Part shown: piece by piece, positions 8,058 to 16,195 of the stretch
How positions within the stretch are numbered: position 1 is the first letter of the stretch
Layout of the letters: every line of letters begins with the position of its first letter
DNA from: an uncultured bacterium
GTDB taxonomy: Bacteria > Verrucomicrobiota > Kiritimatiellia > RFP12 > UBA1067
Assembly (NCBI GenBank): GCA_902801025.1
Contig: CADCGZ010000022.1
Coordinates: 1 to 59,480, forward strand
DNA: 59,480 nucleotides
Direction of reading: 5' to 3'
The notes under the pieces: model-generated
What the model was told of the DNA's origin: nothing
The model's input: the letters and a program-made list of their open reading frames with translations, nothing else
Database searches by the model: none
Position numbers and translations under genes: made by a program

Positions 8058-9710
8058 TCAGTCCACAGCTCGGGACAGGTGATGGCGGGCGTCGCCCTTT
8101 ACTGTCGACGCAAAAGAATTCCAGAGCGCGTTGCAGAGTCTCGGCAGCACGTCCGCCAGCAGCTCGTCCGCCGCGCGCAAGACAGCCTCCACGGGCGTCC
8201 CACGCCGGTACTTGTTTGTGGCGGCGGTGTATCCGAGCTCCACCATCTGCCTCGACAGCTCCTCTCCGTCCGGCGCGACACCGGCAGGCTGGCGCAGGCG
8301 CAGCATTCCATCAAGAAGCTCTATGGCCAGACGGCGATGGGCAACGGAATTCCTCCGCATCCGCTCGGCGCAGGCCCGGAGGTTGACCGCCAGCGCCGGA
8401 ACCACGCGATCGCCGTCGCGCATGAAGTTGTGGATCGCCGTCACCAGCCCGAGGCCCGTGTCGAATCCCTTGTTGAGGTGGATTGCGCAGTCGGGACACG
8501 GCTCGTCCCCCCAGCAAGCGGCGTGCGCGGCCCGATAGAAACGCGACAGCGCCTCGTAGACGTCACCATACGCCGCGTAGTAGCGTCTTTCCTCCTCCTC
8601 CGCCCTTTTGAGCCGCTCGATCTTCCGCGAGAACCGCTTTGGCGCGACGTGTGCGGCGTTCTGGTAGTCCTCCTTGCGCTCGGAACGGTCCTCCTTTTCG
8701 CGGACGCCGAGCCGCCGAAGCGTCTCCTTCAGCGTCTTCTCGATCGCCTCGGTACCGTCCGTCAGCGCCAGCCAGCGCTCGCGCTGCCACCTGAAGGCGT
8801 TTCGCGGGCGCGCCACGCGCTCGAAAAGGTAGTTGGTGTCCGCGCTCTGCACGACGTTGCACGTCGCCTTCCCAGGCGCGAGGCGAAGTCCGCGGCCGCA
8901 CATCTGCACAGTCGGCAGGCGCGAGGCGTCCCGTGCGAAGACGCTCGTCACGTCCGGCTGGTCGAACCCCTCGGACAGCATCGCGACGTTAGCGACAACC
9001 GGGACAAGCCCGCGCGCGAACGCGTCGATCTGGCGCTCCTTGTCGCTTTCGCCGGTCACCACCTCGCAGCCGACCCCCGCCGCCGCAAGGCGCTCCCTGA
9101 AGGCCACGCATTCCGCGATCGTGGAGAAGAACACGAGACTCTTTCCCCAGCGGGCGCGGTCCGCCAGGTAGAAGCGCGCGACGTTTTCCACGGAATAGGT
9201 CGGGATGAGGTACGAGTCGAACGGACTGAGGTACCCCTCCCGGATGAGGCGGGCGATGGTGCACGTGCGCACCGTCTCCTGGAAGGAAAGCTTCATCCGA
9301 TCAGTCCTAAGCGGCGTCGCGGAAAGGCCGAGAGTCCACTTGGCGCGCATCTTCTCGTAGAGGAGCACGCAGCTCTGCGTCGCCTCGTGGTGCGCCTCGT
9401 CGAGGACCACGAGGTCGACCTCCGGCGGCGTCTTCTCGAACATCGAGACAGACCGGATGTTGTCGCGGTGGAGGTCGCGGTTCGCCTCCATCATCTGCAG
9501 GAGCAGGTGGCGACGTGGCGCCACCCATCCGATTTTGAGTGGACGCCCGAGACGCGCCTGCAGGCGGTGAATCGTCTCGAGCGCCATATAGGTCTTCCCA
9601 GAACCGACTGGCGACTCGAGCAGCACGGACGTGCGATTCCTTTCGGCAAACGCCGCGACGCACGAGTCGATCGCCTCGACCTGGTAGGCTCTCCGCTCGT
9701 ACTCGACCAT
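8058..9710 (-). CDS. DEAH-type superfamily 2 helicase
   Basis: The 550-residue protein has the helicase motifs in order: RRAYQVEAI (Q-like), Walker A SPVGSGKTYMAL at about 34-45, DEAH in VVLDEAHHEATQ, motif III SATPLRTD, and in the second lobe FDQPDVTSVFARD and motif VI QMCGRGLRLAPGK. It resembles SSL2/RAD25-like DNA translocases used in phage and restriction contexts. A C-terminal extension of about 180 residues with Cys pairs (WGDEPCPDC) is not recognised. Its ATG lies 1 base after the stop of the DUF932 gene, so the two are almost certainly translated together. A truncated paralogue lies at 45910-46593. Confidence 0.85.
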   Translation of the reverse strand: MVEYERRAYQVEAIDSCVAAFAERNRTSVLLESPVGSGKTYMALETIHRLQARLGRPLKIGWVAPRRHLLLQMMEANRDLHRDNIRSVSMFEKTPPEVDLVVLDEAHHEATQSCVLLYEKMRAKWTLGLSATPLRTDRMKLSFQETVRTCTIARLIREGYLSPFDSYLIPTYSVENVARFYLADRARWGKSLVFFSTIAECVAFRERLAAAGVGCEVVTGESDKERQIDAFARGLVPVVANVAMLSEGFDQPDVTSVFARDASRLPTVQMCGRGLRLAPGKATCNVVQSADTNYLFERVARPRNAFRWQRERWLALTDGTEAIEKTLKETLRRLGVREKEDRSERKEDYQNAAHVAPKRFSRKIERLKRAEEEERRYYAAYGDVYEALSRFYRAAHAACWGDEPCPDCAIHLNKGFDTGLGLVTAIHNFMRDGDRVVPALAVNLRACAERMRRNSVAHRRLAIELLDGMLRLRQPAGVAPDGEELSRQMVELGYTAATNKYRRGTPVEAVLRAADELLADVLPRLCNALWNSFASTVKGDARHHLSRAVD

Positions 9711-9711
9711 G

Positions 9712-10794
9712 TTACGCGGCCTCCTTCGAGAAGTCGACGCCGTTGAGGTAGAAGGCGCTCGTGCGACGCGCGTTCGGATAGAGGTCCTCGAGGTCGAACC
9801 CCTTCGAAAGCAGCGTCCCAGCGAAGGAATGCAGCGTCGAGTCGGGCTTGAGGAGGTCCGCGTGGTGCGTAGTGAGCTCCGAAGCGAAGTTCAGGAGGTC
9901 GGCGACGCTGCAGCCGACGGGCAGGAGAGGACGCTTCTTCTGTCCGATGTTCGCGAGGTCCGTGACACCGTAGCGCACGCACGGGTTCCCGGAGATTTCG
10001 TCAAGTCGCTCACGCAGCAGCATCTGGTTGCGCGTGTTCGCCACCGACCGCCTGATCAGCCCCTCCAGCAACATCACCTCGCCCACCGACGCCTTCGTGC
10101 CGGCCGCCTCGCCCATGCGCGACTGCAGCATCTCGACGCCCGACGGATTGCTGAAGGACGCGAGGAGGCGGCGGAAGTGCTCGCCGCTGTTGTCCCTGAT
10201 TTCCATCTTCGTGCGGAAGAGCGGCGTCTCGGCCACCGCGCCGTTCTCGCAGACCTGTCGCCAGGTGGCGAGGCTCATGTCGGGCATGCCCGCGCCGTCC
10301 ACTGGCACGCGGCAGCGTACATGCACGTGGTATGTGCTGTCGTTCGGCACCTCCCACGGGTCGTCGAGGTCGAGCATGGCGCTCAGCATGCCGTCGCCGT
10401 ACTCCACTTCGCGGAGGCGGCGGTCGTCGTGCAGGACGTTCTCGATGTACTGCACGGGCATCGGCAGCCCCTTGTTCTGCGTCAAGCCGAGGACCTCCTC
10501 GTTCACGGTGTCCAAGGTCACGCGCAACGGCAGGTCGGGCTCCTTCTCGGCCGCGCGGACCATCACCTCCTGCGGCGAAAAGAACCCGAACACGCCATAG
10601 GGGATGTCCAGCTCGGCGGCCAGCGTCTTGTAGAAGCGCGTGGTCGGCTTGTAGGTCGTCCCGTCGATTGCAAGCCCATTGATCTTGCTTTCGTCGCTGT
10701 CCAGCACCTCCACCATCTGGCGAGGCGTGATCGGCATCGGCTCGAAACGGTCGCCAACGCGGCCGTTCAGCCCAAGTTTCTCTGTCATCTTCAT
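9712..10794 (-). CDS. DUF932-like phage/plasmid-type protein
   Basis: The 360-residue protein matches the DUF932 (LGT-like) family found in phages, plasmids and genomic islands: an N-terminal GLNGRVGDRFEPMPIT, then NGLAIDGTTYKPTTRFYKTLA, IPYGVFGFFSPQEVM and a helical C-terminal half. The biochemical role of the family is unknown. GGAGG precedes the ATG by about 10 bases in an A-rich leader. It is followed after one base by the helicase gene, which suggests a working pair, perhaps in DNA processing; that link is an inference. Confidence 0.7.
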   Translation of the reverse strand: MKMTEKLGLNGRVGDRFEPMPITPRQMVEVLDSDESKINGLAIDGTTYKPTTRFYKTLAAELDIPYGVFGFFSPQEVMVRAAEKEPDLPLRVTLDTVNEEVLGLTQNKGLPMPVQYIENVLHDDRRLREVEYGDGMLSAMLDLDDPWEVPNDSTYHVHVRCRVPVDGAGMPDMSLATWRQVCENGAVAETPLFRTKMEIRDNSGEHFRRLLASFSNPSGVEMLQSRMGEAAGTKASVGEVMLLEGLIRRSVANTRNQMLLRERLDEISGNPCVRYGVTDLANIGQKKRPLLPVGCSVADLLNFASELTTHHADLLKPDSTLHSFAGTLLSKGFDLEDLYPNARRTSAFYLNGVDFSKEAA

Positions 10795-10962
10795 TGTGTT
10801 TCTACCTCCATTTGCGGTTTAGTGGCGGCGCAAGAAAAGTCCGCCCCCAACATAAAACGCGGCATTCCTCAAATCTTACGCGACTTCCCTGGCTTCGCCG
10901 GGGTGTCGGTAGCTGATCACGCAGCCCCAGAAAACGGCGCTCGATCCAGAGAAGAAGTCACG

Positions 10963-11379
10963 TTATTTCATCGCTACGCGCACTTTGAAGAAGTTGTAGT
11001 TCGCCTCCTGCCCGGAGGTGACTGGCGTCCAATCTCCCGAGAGGAGCGACTTCCGTCCGAAGACGGTGTAGGTGCGCTTTGCGGCCTCGGTCGCTGACAG
11101 CACGGGCGTCCATGAAATGACGGGCGTTCCGCCGCTCATGTCGATCGTCGCACGGAAGAGATCGTTCACGTCCGTGGGGTCCGTCCCCGCGACGTAGTCC
11201 TGCCACACCTGCAGCGCATTCCCCGCCGCGTCCTTGTCCGTGCTGTCGGCGAGGTACGGATAGAGGTCGTACGGCGGATACGTCATGGCCGCCGCCGCAA
11301 ACGGCAACAGCGCAAGCGCTTTCGCAATTGCATCTCTCACGATCTGAATCATCTTCCTTTTCGAGTTTTCAACGGACAT
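10963..11379 (-). CDS. Short protein with a Kiritimatiellae-type surface protein C-terminal module
   Basis: The 138 residues contain a hydrophobic, signal-like stretch (AIAKALALLPFAAAAM), then a module I associate with the C-termini of large surface proteins of Kiritimatiellae and relatives: DLYPYLADSTDKDAAGN, QVWQDYVAGTDPTDVNDLF, ISWTPVLS, YTVFGRKSLLSGDW, FFKVRVAMK. Here it stands alone, as if only the end of such a protein is kept with a new start. The start is uncertain: the ATG at 11379 overlaps a -10-like TGGTAGAAT, and ATG 11352 has an AAAAGGA box very close to it. The module may be a sorting or anchoring signal, but this is not established. Confidence 0.6.
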   Translation of the reverse strand: MSVENSKRKMIQIVRDAIAKALALLPFAAAAMTYPPYDLYPYLADSTDKDAAGNALQVWQDYVAGTDPTDVNDLFRATIDMSGGTPVISWTPVLSATEAAKRTYTVFGRKSLLSGDWTPVTSGQEANYNFFKVRVAMK

Positions 11380-11491
11380 TCTACCACGCCATTTCCTGCA
11401 GCGTCAAGAGCGAACCGCGCGAACGCGCGACGCTCCCGGCAATCGCCTCCATCCTCGGCGGCGAACGCCAGCCGCCGGCAGGGGTTCCTTC

Positions 11492-11633
11492 TCAGAAGTA
11501 GATGCGCTCCTCCACCCAGGGCGGAACCGGCTTCGAATCTGTCGTGGATGTAGTCCATGCCGAGGGGAGCGGCGAAGTTCGCGTGCGCGACCGCGAAACC
11601 GTCGCCCTCGTACACGGCCGTCGGCTCCTCCGC
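11492..11633 (-). pseudogene. Internally deleted metallophosphoesterase fragment
   Basis: Starting next to the stop of the AAA gene, the minus strand reads VYEGDGFAVAHANFAAPLGM then DYIHDRF. This matches residues in the intact metallophosphoesterase at 53508-54257 (VYEGDGFAVAHANFIDPRGM). It then shifts frame to KPVPPWVEERIYF and a stop, matching that protein's C-terminal IPVPPWMDEM. The N-terminal metal-binding part and roughly 100 residues between the two blocks are missing, so it cannot be an enzyme. Confidence 0.75.
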
Positions 11634-13811
11634 TTATGCGGCGAAGCCGATGGGATGGCTGCGCTCGCCGTCTTTCTTGACCGCGCACTCCTCCTTCAGC
11701 GCCGCGAGACGGTCCTCGTTCGTCGCCTCCTCGCCGAGGTAGAAGAGCTCTTGCCTCACGGTGCGGAAGTCTCCCGGCGCGAGGTTGCGGAGCTGCTTGA
11801 GCTCGGCGGCCTCGGCCTCGGAGAGCTTCGTGCCGAACATGCGCTCGAAGAATGCGCGCGAGCCGTTCTCGTCGAGGTAGCCGAACTCCAGCTTGAACGT
11901 GAAGCGGCGCATCGTCGCCGGGTCGAGATTCTTCGAGAAGTTCGTCGCGGCAATCATGATGCCGTCGAAGTTCTCCATCTGCTGGAGGAGCTCGTTCACC
12001 TGAGTCACCTGCCAGCTCTGGCGCGCGTTCGCGCGGTCGTGGAGAAGTCCGTCGACCTCGTCGAAGAACAGGATGGCGTGCTCCGCCTCGGCGCGGCGGA
12101 AGGCCTTCGCGATGTTCTGCTCGCTCTCGCCGACCCACTTGGAGAGGAGGTCGCTCCCCTTCACCACCATGACCTTGCGGTCGAGCTCCCTGCCGAGGTA
12201 CTTGACGAACTCGGTCTTGCCGGTTCCGGGAGGCCCGAAGAGGAGGACGTTCATGCGCGGCCTGTCGACCGACGCCTCGCCGAAGGCCGTGTCGAGGTAG
12301 TTGCGCGCGGCCTTCACGACCTTCTCGAGCTTGACCTTCCCCTTGATGTTCAGCCCCTCGAGCGAGTAGTCCTTCGCGGGGAGGAAGCGGTTCGAGTCCT
12401 TCACGCCCATGAGCTTGCAGTGGGGCTTCATGAGCGTCGCGACGAGCTCGTCAACCTTGTCGGCGGCGGGAGCCATGCGCTTCACGTTCGAGAGGACAGT
12501 GGAGATTCCGCCCGCGCTCGTCTCGTACTTCGCGGAGTACTCGGCGATCTTCCCCTCGGGGATGAGGTCGCCGAGCTCGTGCTTCGCGACCTGGTTGCGC
12601 CAGATGGCTGCGCGCTGCGCGCCGTTCAGGCGCTCGAAGCAGATGGAGTAGTCGAAGCGGCGGCGCACGGACTCGTCCATCGCCGAGGCGGGGGCGTTGG
12701 AAATCCAGACCGCCGGGAGCTTCATCTCGTCGAGGAGGGTGTTCATCACGCCCTTCTCGGTGGACTTCCCGCCGCCGAAGTCGAAGCCGAAGAGGCTGAA
12801 TCCGCAGGAGCTCCCGCGCAGCAGCTCGTCAGCCTCGTCGACAATCATCATGCTGTCGGACGCGTCCTCCTGGGTGTTGCACACCTTGATGCCGACCATG
12901 CGCGCCTCGGCCTTCATGTTCTTTCCGTCCTCGTCACCCTGCTTTACCTCGAACGCGGTGCGCCCGAGCTCCTTCGCGAGGCTACGCGCGAAGCTCGTCT
13001 TGCCGGTGCCGGGGGCTCCGTAGAGGAGGATGTTGCACTTGCCGACCTTGCCCGAGAGCATCTTCTTGAGAACCTCTCCGTCGCCCTTCGAGAGCTCGCC
13101 GTAGTAGTCCCACGGAAGGACGTCGGCAAAGTCGGTCTTCGTGTAGAAGCGACGCTCGATGGTCTCGTCCGTCGTGCCGTCGAGGTATCCGCCGAGAGTG
13201 CGGCGGCTGAAGTCGTAGTCGTTGTCAAGGAGGTTGAACTTCAGTATCGCGCCGTCGGGCGAGAGCGCCTTGACGACTTCCGCGTACGAGCGGTCGAGCG
13301 CCATCGCGTAGTGGAGGGGCTTCTCGCGGTCCTCGATGCGGACCGGCCACGCGAAGCACGTCTGATCGCGGATGTAGGCGAAGACGAGGATTTCCATCTC
13401 GAGGTCGTTCAGCTTCATGACGCGCTTGAGCTCTGCGAACCTGCGCGCCACCATGTCGCGTGAGCCGTCCGAGCAGTCCGACTCCATGCTCTCGAAGACC
13501 GCCTCGAGCACGGCGCGGCACTTGTCGCGGCTGCCGGGGGTGTTCCAGAGTGCGCAGAACACTTCGTCCAGAGGGTCGGAGAGGTCGAGCCTGCAGCTGC
13601 GGGACTTCGCCTTCGACATCTCCTCCAGCTCCTTCGGGCTGTACGCCGCCTCGATGAGCTCGACCGCCTTGTCGTGGTCGAAGCAGTTGCGCACGACGTC
13701 GAAGAAGTCGTTGTCGCGGCAGTCGCTGTCGAAGTTCTTCACCATGTTGCCGGTGAACTTGACGAGCTTGCGGAACATGAACGACTGCGGAACCTGCTTG
13801 AATTTTGCCAT
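11634..13811 (-). CDS. Tandem AAA+ ATPase next to ClpP, probable unfoldase
   Basis: The 725-residue protein has a helical N-terminal region (about 1-250) and two AAA modules in Cdc48-like order. AAA1: Walker A YGAPGTGKTSF (about 258-268), Walker B MMIVDEADELL, and an arginine-finger region DESVRRRFDYSICF. AAA2: Walker A FGPPGTGKTEF (about 522-532), Walker B ILFFDEVDGLL, sensor IAATNFSKNLDPATMRRF. The extreme C-terminus is SHPIGFAA; Ile-Gly-Phe is the tripeptide that ClpX/ClpA-type unfoldases use to dock on ClpP. In those proteins it sits in an internal loop, so the match here is suggestive only. ClpP is encoded 45 bases upstream on the same strand. A decayed partial paralogue lies at 29660-30310. 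Confidence 0.85.
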   Translation of the reverse strand: MAKFKQVPQSFMFRKLVKFTGNMVKNFDSDCRDNDFFDVVRNCFDHDKAVELIEAAYSPKELEEMSKAKSRSCRLDLSDPLDEVFCALWNTPGSRDKCRAVLEAVFESMESDCSDGSRDMVARRFAELKRVMKLNDLEMEILVFAYIRDQTCFAWPVRIEDREKPLHYAMALDRSYAEVVKALSPDGAILKFNLLDNDYDFSRRTLGGYLDGTTDETIERRFYTKTDFADVLPWDYYGELSKGDGEVLKKMLSGKVGKCNILLYGAPGTGKTSFARSLAKELGRTAFEVKQGDEDGKNMKAEARMVGIKVCNTQEDASDSMMIVDEADELLRGSSCGFSLFGFDFGGGKSTEKGVMNTLLDEMKLPAVWISNAPASAMDESVRRRFDYSICFERLNGAQRAAIWRNQVAKHELGDLIPEGKIAEYSAKYETSAGGISTVLSNVKRMAPAADKVDELVATLMKPHCKLMGVKDSNRFLPAKDYSLEGLNIKGKVKLEKVVKAARNYLDTAFGEASVDRPRMNVLLFGPPGTGKTEFVKYLGRELDRKVMVVKGSDLLSKWVGESEQNIAKAFRRAEAEHAILFFDEVDGLLHDRANARQSWQVTQVNELLQQMENFDGIMIAATNFSKNLDPATMRRFTFKLEFGYLDENGSRAFFERMFGTKLSEAEAAELKQLRNLAPGDFRTVRQELFYLGEEATNEDRLAALKEECAVKKDGERSHPIGFAA

Positions 13812-13856
13812 GATTGTTGTTGCCTTTCCTTTGTTTGTTTTTTAAATTGGTTGGAA

Positions 13857-14441
13857 TTAGAGCACCTTGTCGACGATTCCCCACGCCTTCGCCTCCGCGG
13901 CGGACATGAAGTGGTCGCGGTCAGTGTCGTTCTCGACATCACCGACCTTCTTCCCCGACGCCTCGGCGAGGACTTCGTTCAGAATCCCCTTGAGGCGCAG
14001 TATCTCGCGCGCCGTGATTTCGATGTCGCTCGCCTTGCCCTGCGCGCCGCCCCACGGCTGGTGCACCATGATGCGCGCGTGCGGGAGGGCGAAGCGGCGC
14101 CCCTTCTCGCCGGACGCGAGCAGCACCGCCCCCATCGAGGCCGCCTGCCCGACGCAGTACGTCGCCACCGGACACTTCACCATCTTCATCGTGTCCAGAA
14201 TCGCGAGCCCCGCCGTGACGCTTCCGCCGGGCGAGTTTATGTACATCGCAATCTCCTTCTCCGGATCCTGCGCCTGCAGGAAGAGGAGCTCCGCCACGAC
14301 CGCATTCGCGGAGTCGTCGTCGATTTCGCCGCCCACGAACACGATGCGGTCCTTGAGGAGCCGCGAGTAGATGTCGTACGCGCGCTCGCCGCCGCCGGTC
14401 TTCTCGACCACCATCGGAATCAGTCCTGCCTTTTCGTTCAT
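13857..14441 (-). CDS. clpP: ClpP, ATP-dependent Clp protease proteolytic subunit
   Basis: The 194-residue protein is a standard ClpP serine protease subunit. The catalytic Ser102 lies in [11 protein letters not shown], His127 in MVHQPWGG and Asp172 in ENDTDRD; the oxyanion region [12 protein letters not shown] and handle helix are intact. ClpP forms two stacked heptamers that degrade proteins fed by an AAA+ partner. AAGGAG precedes the ATG by about 10 bases. Unlike usual loci there is no clpX or tig here; the gene downstream encodes a double AAA protein and the one upstream a small basic protein. It may be an accessory copy rather than the housekeeping clpP. Confidence 0.93.
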   Translation of the reverse strand: MNEKAGLIPMVVEKTGGGERAYDIYSRLLKDRIVFVGGEIDDDSANAVVAELLFLQAQDPEKEIAMYINSPGGSVTAGLAILDTMKMVKCPVATYCVGQAASMGAVLLASGEKGRRFALPHARIMVHQPWGGAQGKASDIEITAREILRLKGILNEVLAEASGKKVGDVENDTDRDHFMSAAEAKAWGIVDKVL

Positions 14442-14463
14442 TGTCTTTTTCTCCTTATTTGTG

Positions 14464-14772
14464 TCATCCCCTGAAAAACTCCTCGGCGCTCATCAGATCG
14501 ACATCGCCTAAGCCGCAATCCTCCGCTGCACCCGCGGCTTTTGCGGCAGCGCCGGCTTCGGTCTTTGCCGCCGCGCGCTCGGAGATGATCTTCTCCGCCT
14601 TCGCGCGCGTCACGCCGTAGATGCGCATCACCATCCGCGCCTTGATGTCCGCGAACGTCTTTTTCGTGCGCCCCCTCCGCCTGCGCGGAGAGGACATGGA
14701 GCCCAGCCCCCGGTCGCTTTCAATCCCGCCGAAGAATTCCTCAGCAGTCATGATCTCATCGTCGTCATTCAT
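14464..14772 (-). CDS. Small basic MRIYGV-family protein upstream of clpP
   Basis: A protein of 102 residues starts [27 protein letters not shown] leads into this ATG, so a longer frame starting upstream is rejected. It has a basic patch ([11 protein letters not shown]), the core [19 protein letters not shown], and an Ala-rich stretch. A short motif occurs at both ends: TAEEFFGG near the N-terminus and SAEEFFRG as the last residues. Two paralogues with the same core lie at 32648-32983 and 35011-35349. Its stop is 22 bases before the clpP ATG. It could be a substrate adaptor or a regulator of the AAA/ClpP pair, but nothing beyond position supports this. Confidence 0.75.
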   Translation of the reverse strand: MNDDDEIMTAEEFFGGIESDRGLGSMSSPRRRRGRTKKTFADIKARMVMRIYGVTRAKAEKIISERAAAKTEAGAAAKAAGAAEDCGLGDVDLMSAEEFFRG

Positions 14773-14885
14773 TGTGTTTTTCTCCTTCTTTAATCGTCTT
14801 GGCATAAGCATAGAACGTGCCAACCCAGCACTCATTACATCCAACGGCAAAATAATTGATTTTCGTTCATAATCTGACCACCTTG

Positions 14886-15173
14886 TCAAATTCTGACCAC
14901 TTCACGCCGCGAGCCCGAGTCCGGACGAGCGCGCCTCCACCCGGAGGGCGCGCTGAACCACTTCGCCTCGGTGTCGGGGAGGTTTTCACCGTAGGCCTCG
15001 CGGGACTTTATGTGCATCAGCTTGTGAAAGGCCTCCTCGACGGCATCCTCGCGGTCTGCGTAGGAGTAGCGGCTGCTGAGGCTGTTCACGAGCGGCAGGC
15101 GGAACTTCTCGTAGTACTCCCCCCACATCTCGCGGTTCGGATAGGCAACAGGCGTAGTGGCATCGAGTATCAT
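14886..15173 (-). pseudogene. Truncated sigma-70-like factor, region 2 only
   Basis: It starts MILDATTPVAYPNREMW with a GGAG box in an A-rich leader. The stretch YSYADREDAVEEAFHKLMH is nearly the same as in the intact sigma-like protein at 54325-54951. After EAKWF the frame turns to unrelated sequence (SAPSGWRRARPDSGS) and stops at 95 residues, so region 4 is absent. A 5' shard with a working start signal is thus kept, the same pattern as the recC shards. The codons stay clean up to the break, so the loss looks recent. Confidence 0.75.
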
Positions 15174-15746
15174 TGTGTTTTTTCTCCTTTTTTTGTTTTT
15201 AAATTCGTCCAGCACCAGGCGCGCAGACCCCCGCGCCGCAAATGCATGATCATTCCCTTTACTCAATAGTCTCCCTTCTGGCATTTCTTTCAAAATATTT
15301 TTCAAAAAAATCTGAACGCGGAAATTTCCGCGGCAATCGACAAATATCTTTTTCATTGCGCTTCGCACCGTCGTCGATATAAAGAACGACTGAACTGACA
15401 GCGAATTACAAAGATTATTCAAAAATTTTTCACCCACCAAAATATTAAAGCAGAAACCGTGCCAACGCGAAAGCCGAGCGAAATCCACTATGCGCCGCCA
15501 CAGGACTATCCAAGAAAATAGCACCTATCCGATTGTATAAGAATACAGCGGAGTGTCCACCGTCCTTCTTGAGGGCGCGTCCTCACGGTAGTTCCTGACC
15601 ATGTTGAGCCAGTACGCCATGACCTTGTCGAGAACGTAGTACGGACTCATTCGGCGCGACTACGCGGTTGATGTCTGTGTCGTGGGGATGTTCGCGACCG
15701 TCGACGGCAAGCGTTGCCGCAGGCGCTACCAAATGATCGTATTCGA

Positions 15747-15846
15747 TCAGCGGAACAGGTCTTCGAGCGTAACGACGCTCTGCACGTTGCCGGAATACTT
15801 GTTGCGCTTCACCCCGAAAGACGTTATCATGACCACGCGCACACCT
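15747..15846 (-). pseudogene. C-terminal remnant of an archaeal-type AAA ATPase
   Basis: The minus strand reads VVMITSFGVKRNKYSG then NVQSVVTLEDLFR and a stop. I recognise this as the usual end of the large family of DEXX-box/ATPase_2-type AAA proteins (typically VKRNxYSGxVQSxVTLxDLF). Nothing of the ATPase core is left upstream. Confidence 0.6.
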
Positions 15847-15854
15847 TAAAAATT

Positions 15855-15905
15855 GAGATTTGGATGACTATCAATTATTTTGTACCTGATACTCATCCAA
15901 ATCTC
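15855..15905. repeat. 13-bp inverted repeat with a 25-base spacer
   Basis: GAGATTTGGATGA at 15855-15867 is the exact reverse complement of 15893-15905. A further direct copy, TTGGATGA, follows at about 15921. There is no T-run, so it is not a typical terminator; a protein-binding site or the trace of a mobile element is possible. Confidence 0.6.
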
Positions 15906-16043
15906 TCCGAAAACAAGAGCTTTGGATGAATATATCGCCGCCGCTACTACAGCATGGCAACTGGTCTCTTCACTTCCACTCAAACTTGCGCACAAACCGC
16001 CCGACGTCCACCGCCCGGATCTCCACCTTCACGTAAACAAGGA

Positions 16044-16064
16044 GACGCAGCGTCCCGCTGCGTC
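16044..16064. repeat. Hairpin, 9-bp perfect stem
   Basis: GACGCAGCG, spacer TCC, CGCTGCGTC. It lies about 130 bases beyond the dGTPase stop, 15 bases from a second hairpin. Confidence 0.6.
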
Positions 16065-16078
16065 AACGGGTAGCACCA

Positions 16079-16113
16079 ACTCGCCTAATCTGCATGTTGT
16101 AAATTAGGCGAGT
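16079..16113. terminator. Hairpin behind the dGTPase operon
   Basis: An 11-bp perfect stem (ACTCGCCTAAT with its complement) and a 13-base loop, 83 bases after the stop at 16196. It may end the four-gene operon, although no T-run follows on the minus strand. GCCTAAT/ATTAGGC recalls integron attC ends, but the element is far too short for attC. Confidence 0.4.
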
Positions 16114-16195
16114 CTGACAGCGTAACAAACACTTCTACTTCTCGTGCCTACCGGTTGGGCTGAAGGGGCAGGCGGGGCCGGACGGAGTTCACGCC

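Larger units (their letters stand above)
15174..16195. other. Gene-poor stretch with decayed fragments and hairpins
   Basis: About 1 kb without an intact gene, more AT-rich between 15260 and 15540. It holds a 41-residue orphan frame at 15525-15650 (minus, starts MSPYYVLDKVMAYW), the tail of an ATPase at 15747-15846, and three hairpins listed separately. It looks like the scar of repeated insertion and deletion. I see no transposase or RNA gene. Confidence 0.6.

Noticed and set aside
559..13463. Very long plus-strand open frames opposite the minus-strand genes (for example 559-1851, 6766-8082, 8079-9746, 9709-11097, 11502-13463)
   Set aside because: They lie opposite convincing minus-strand genes, have Arg/Val/Leu-heavy sequence with no family likeness, and lack ribosome binding sites. 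High GC content at third codon positions opens the opposite strand.
15181..15524. N-terminal extension of the truncated sigma gene back to 15524
   Set aside because: The extension is AT-rich with Cys/Phe/Ile-heavy random-looking sequence, and the A-rich leader with GGAG lies just before ATG 15173.
16079..16113. Integron attC site suggested by GCCTAAT...ATTAGGC
   Set aside because: Only 35 bases long, without the second pair of core boxes, and no integrase is seen.
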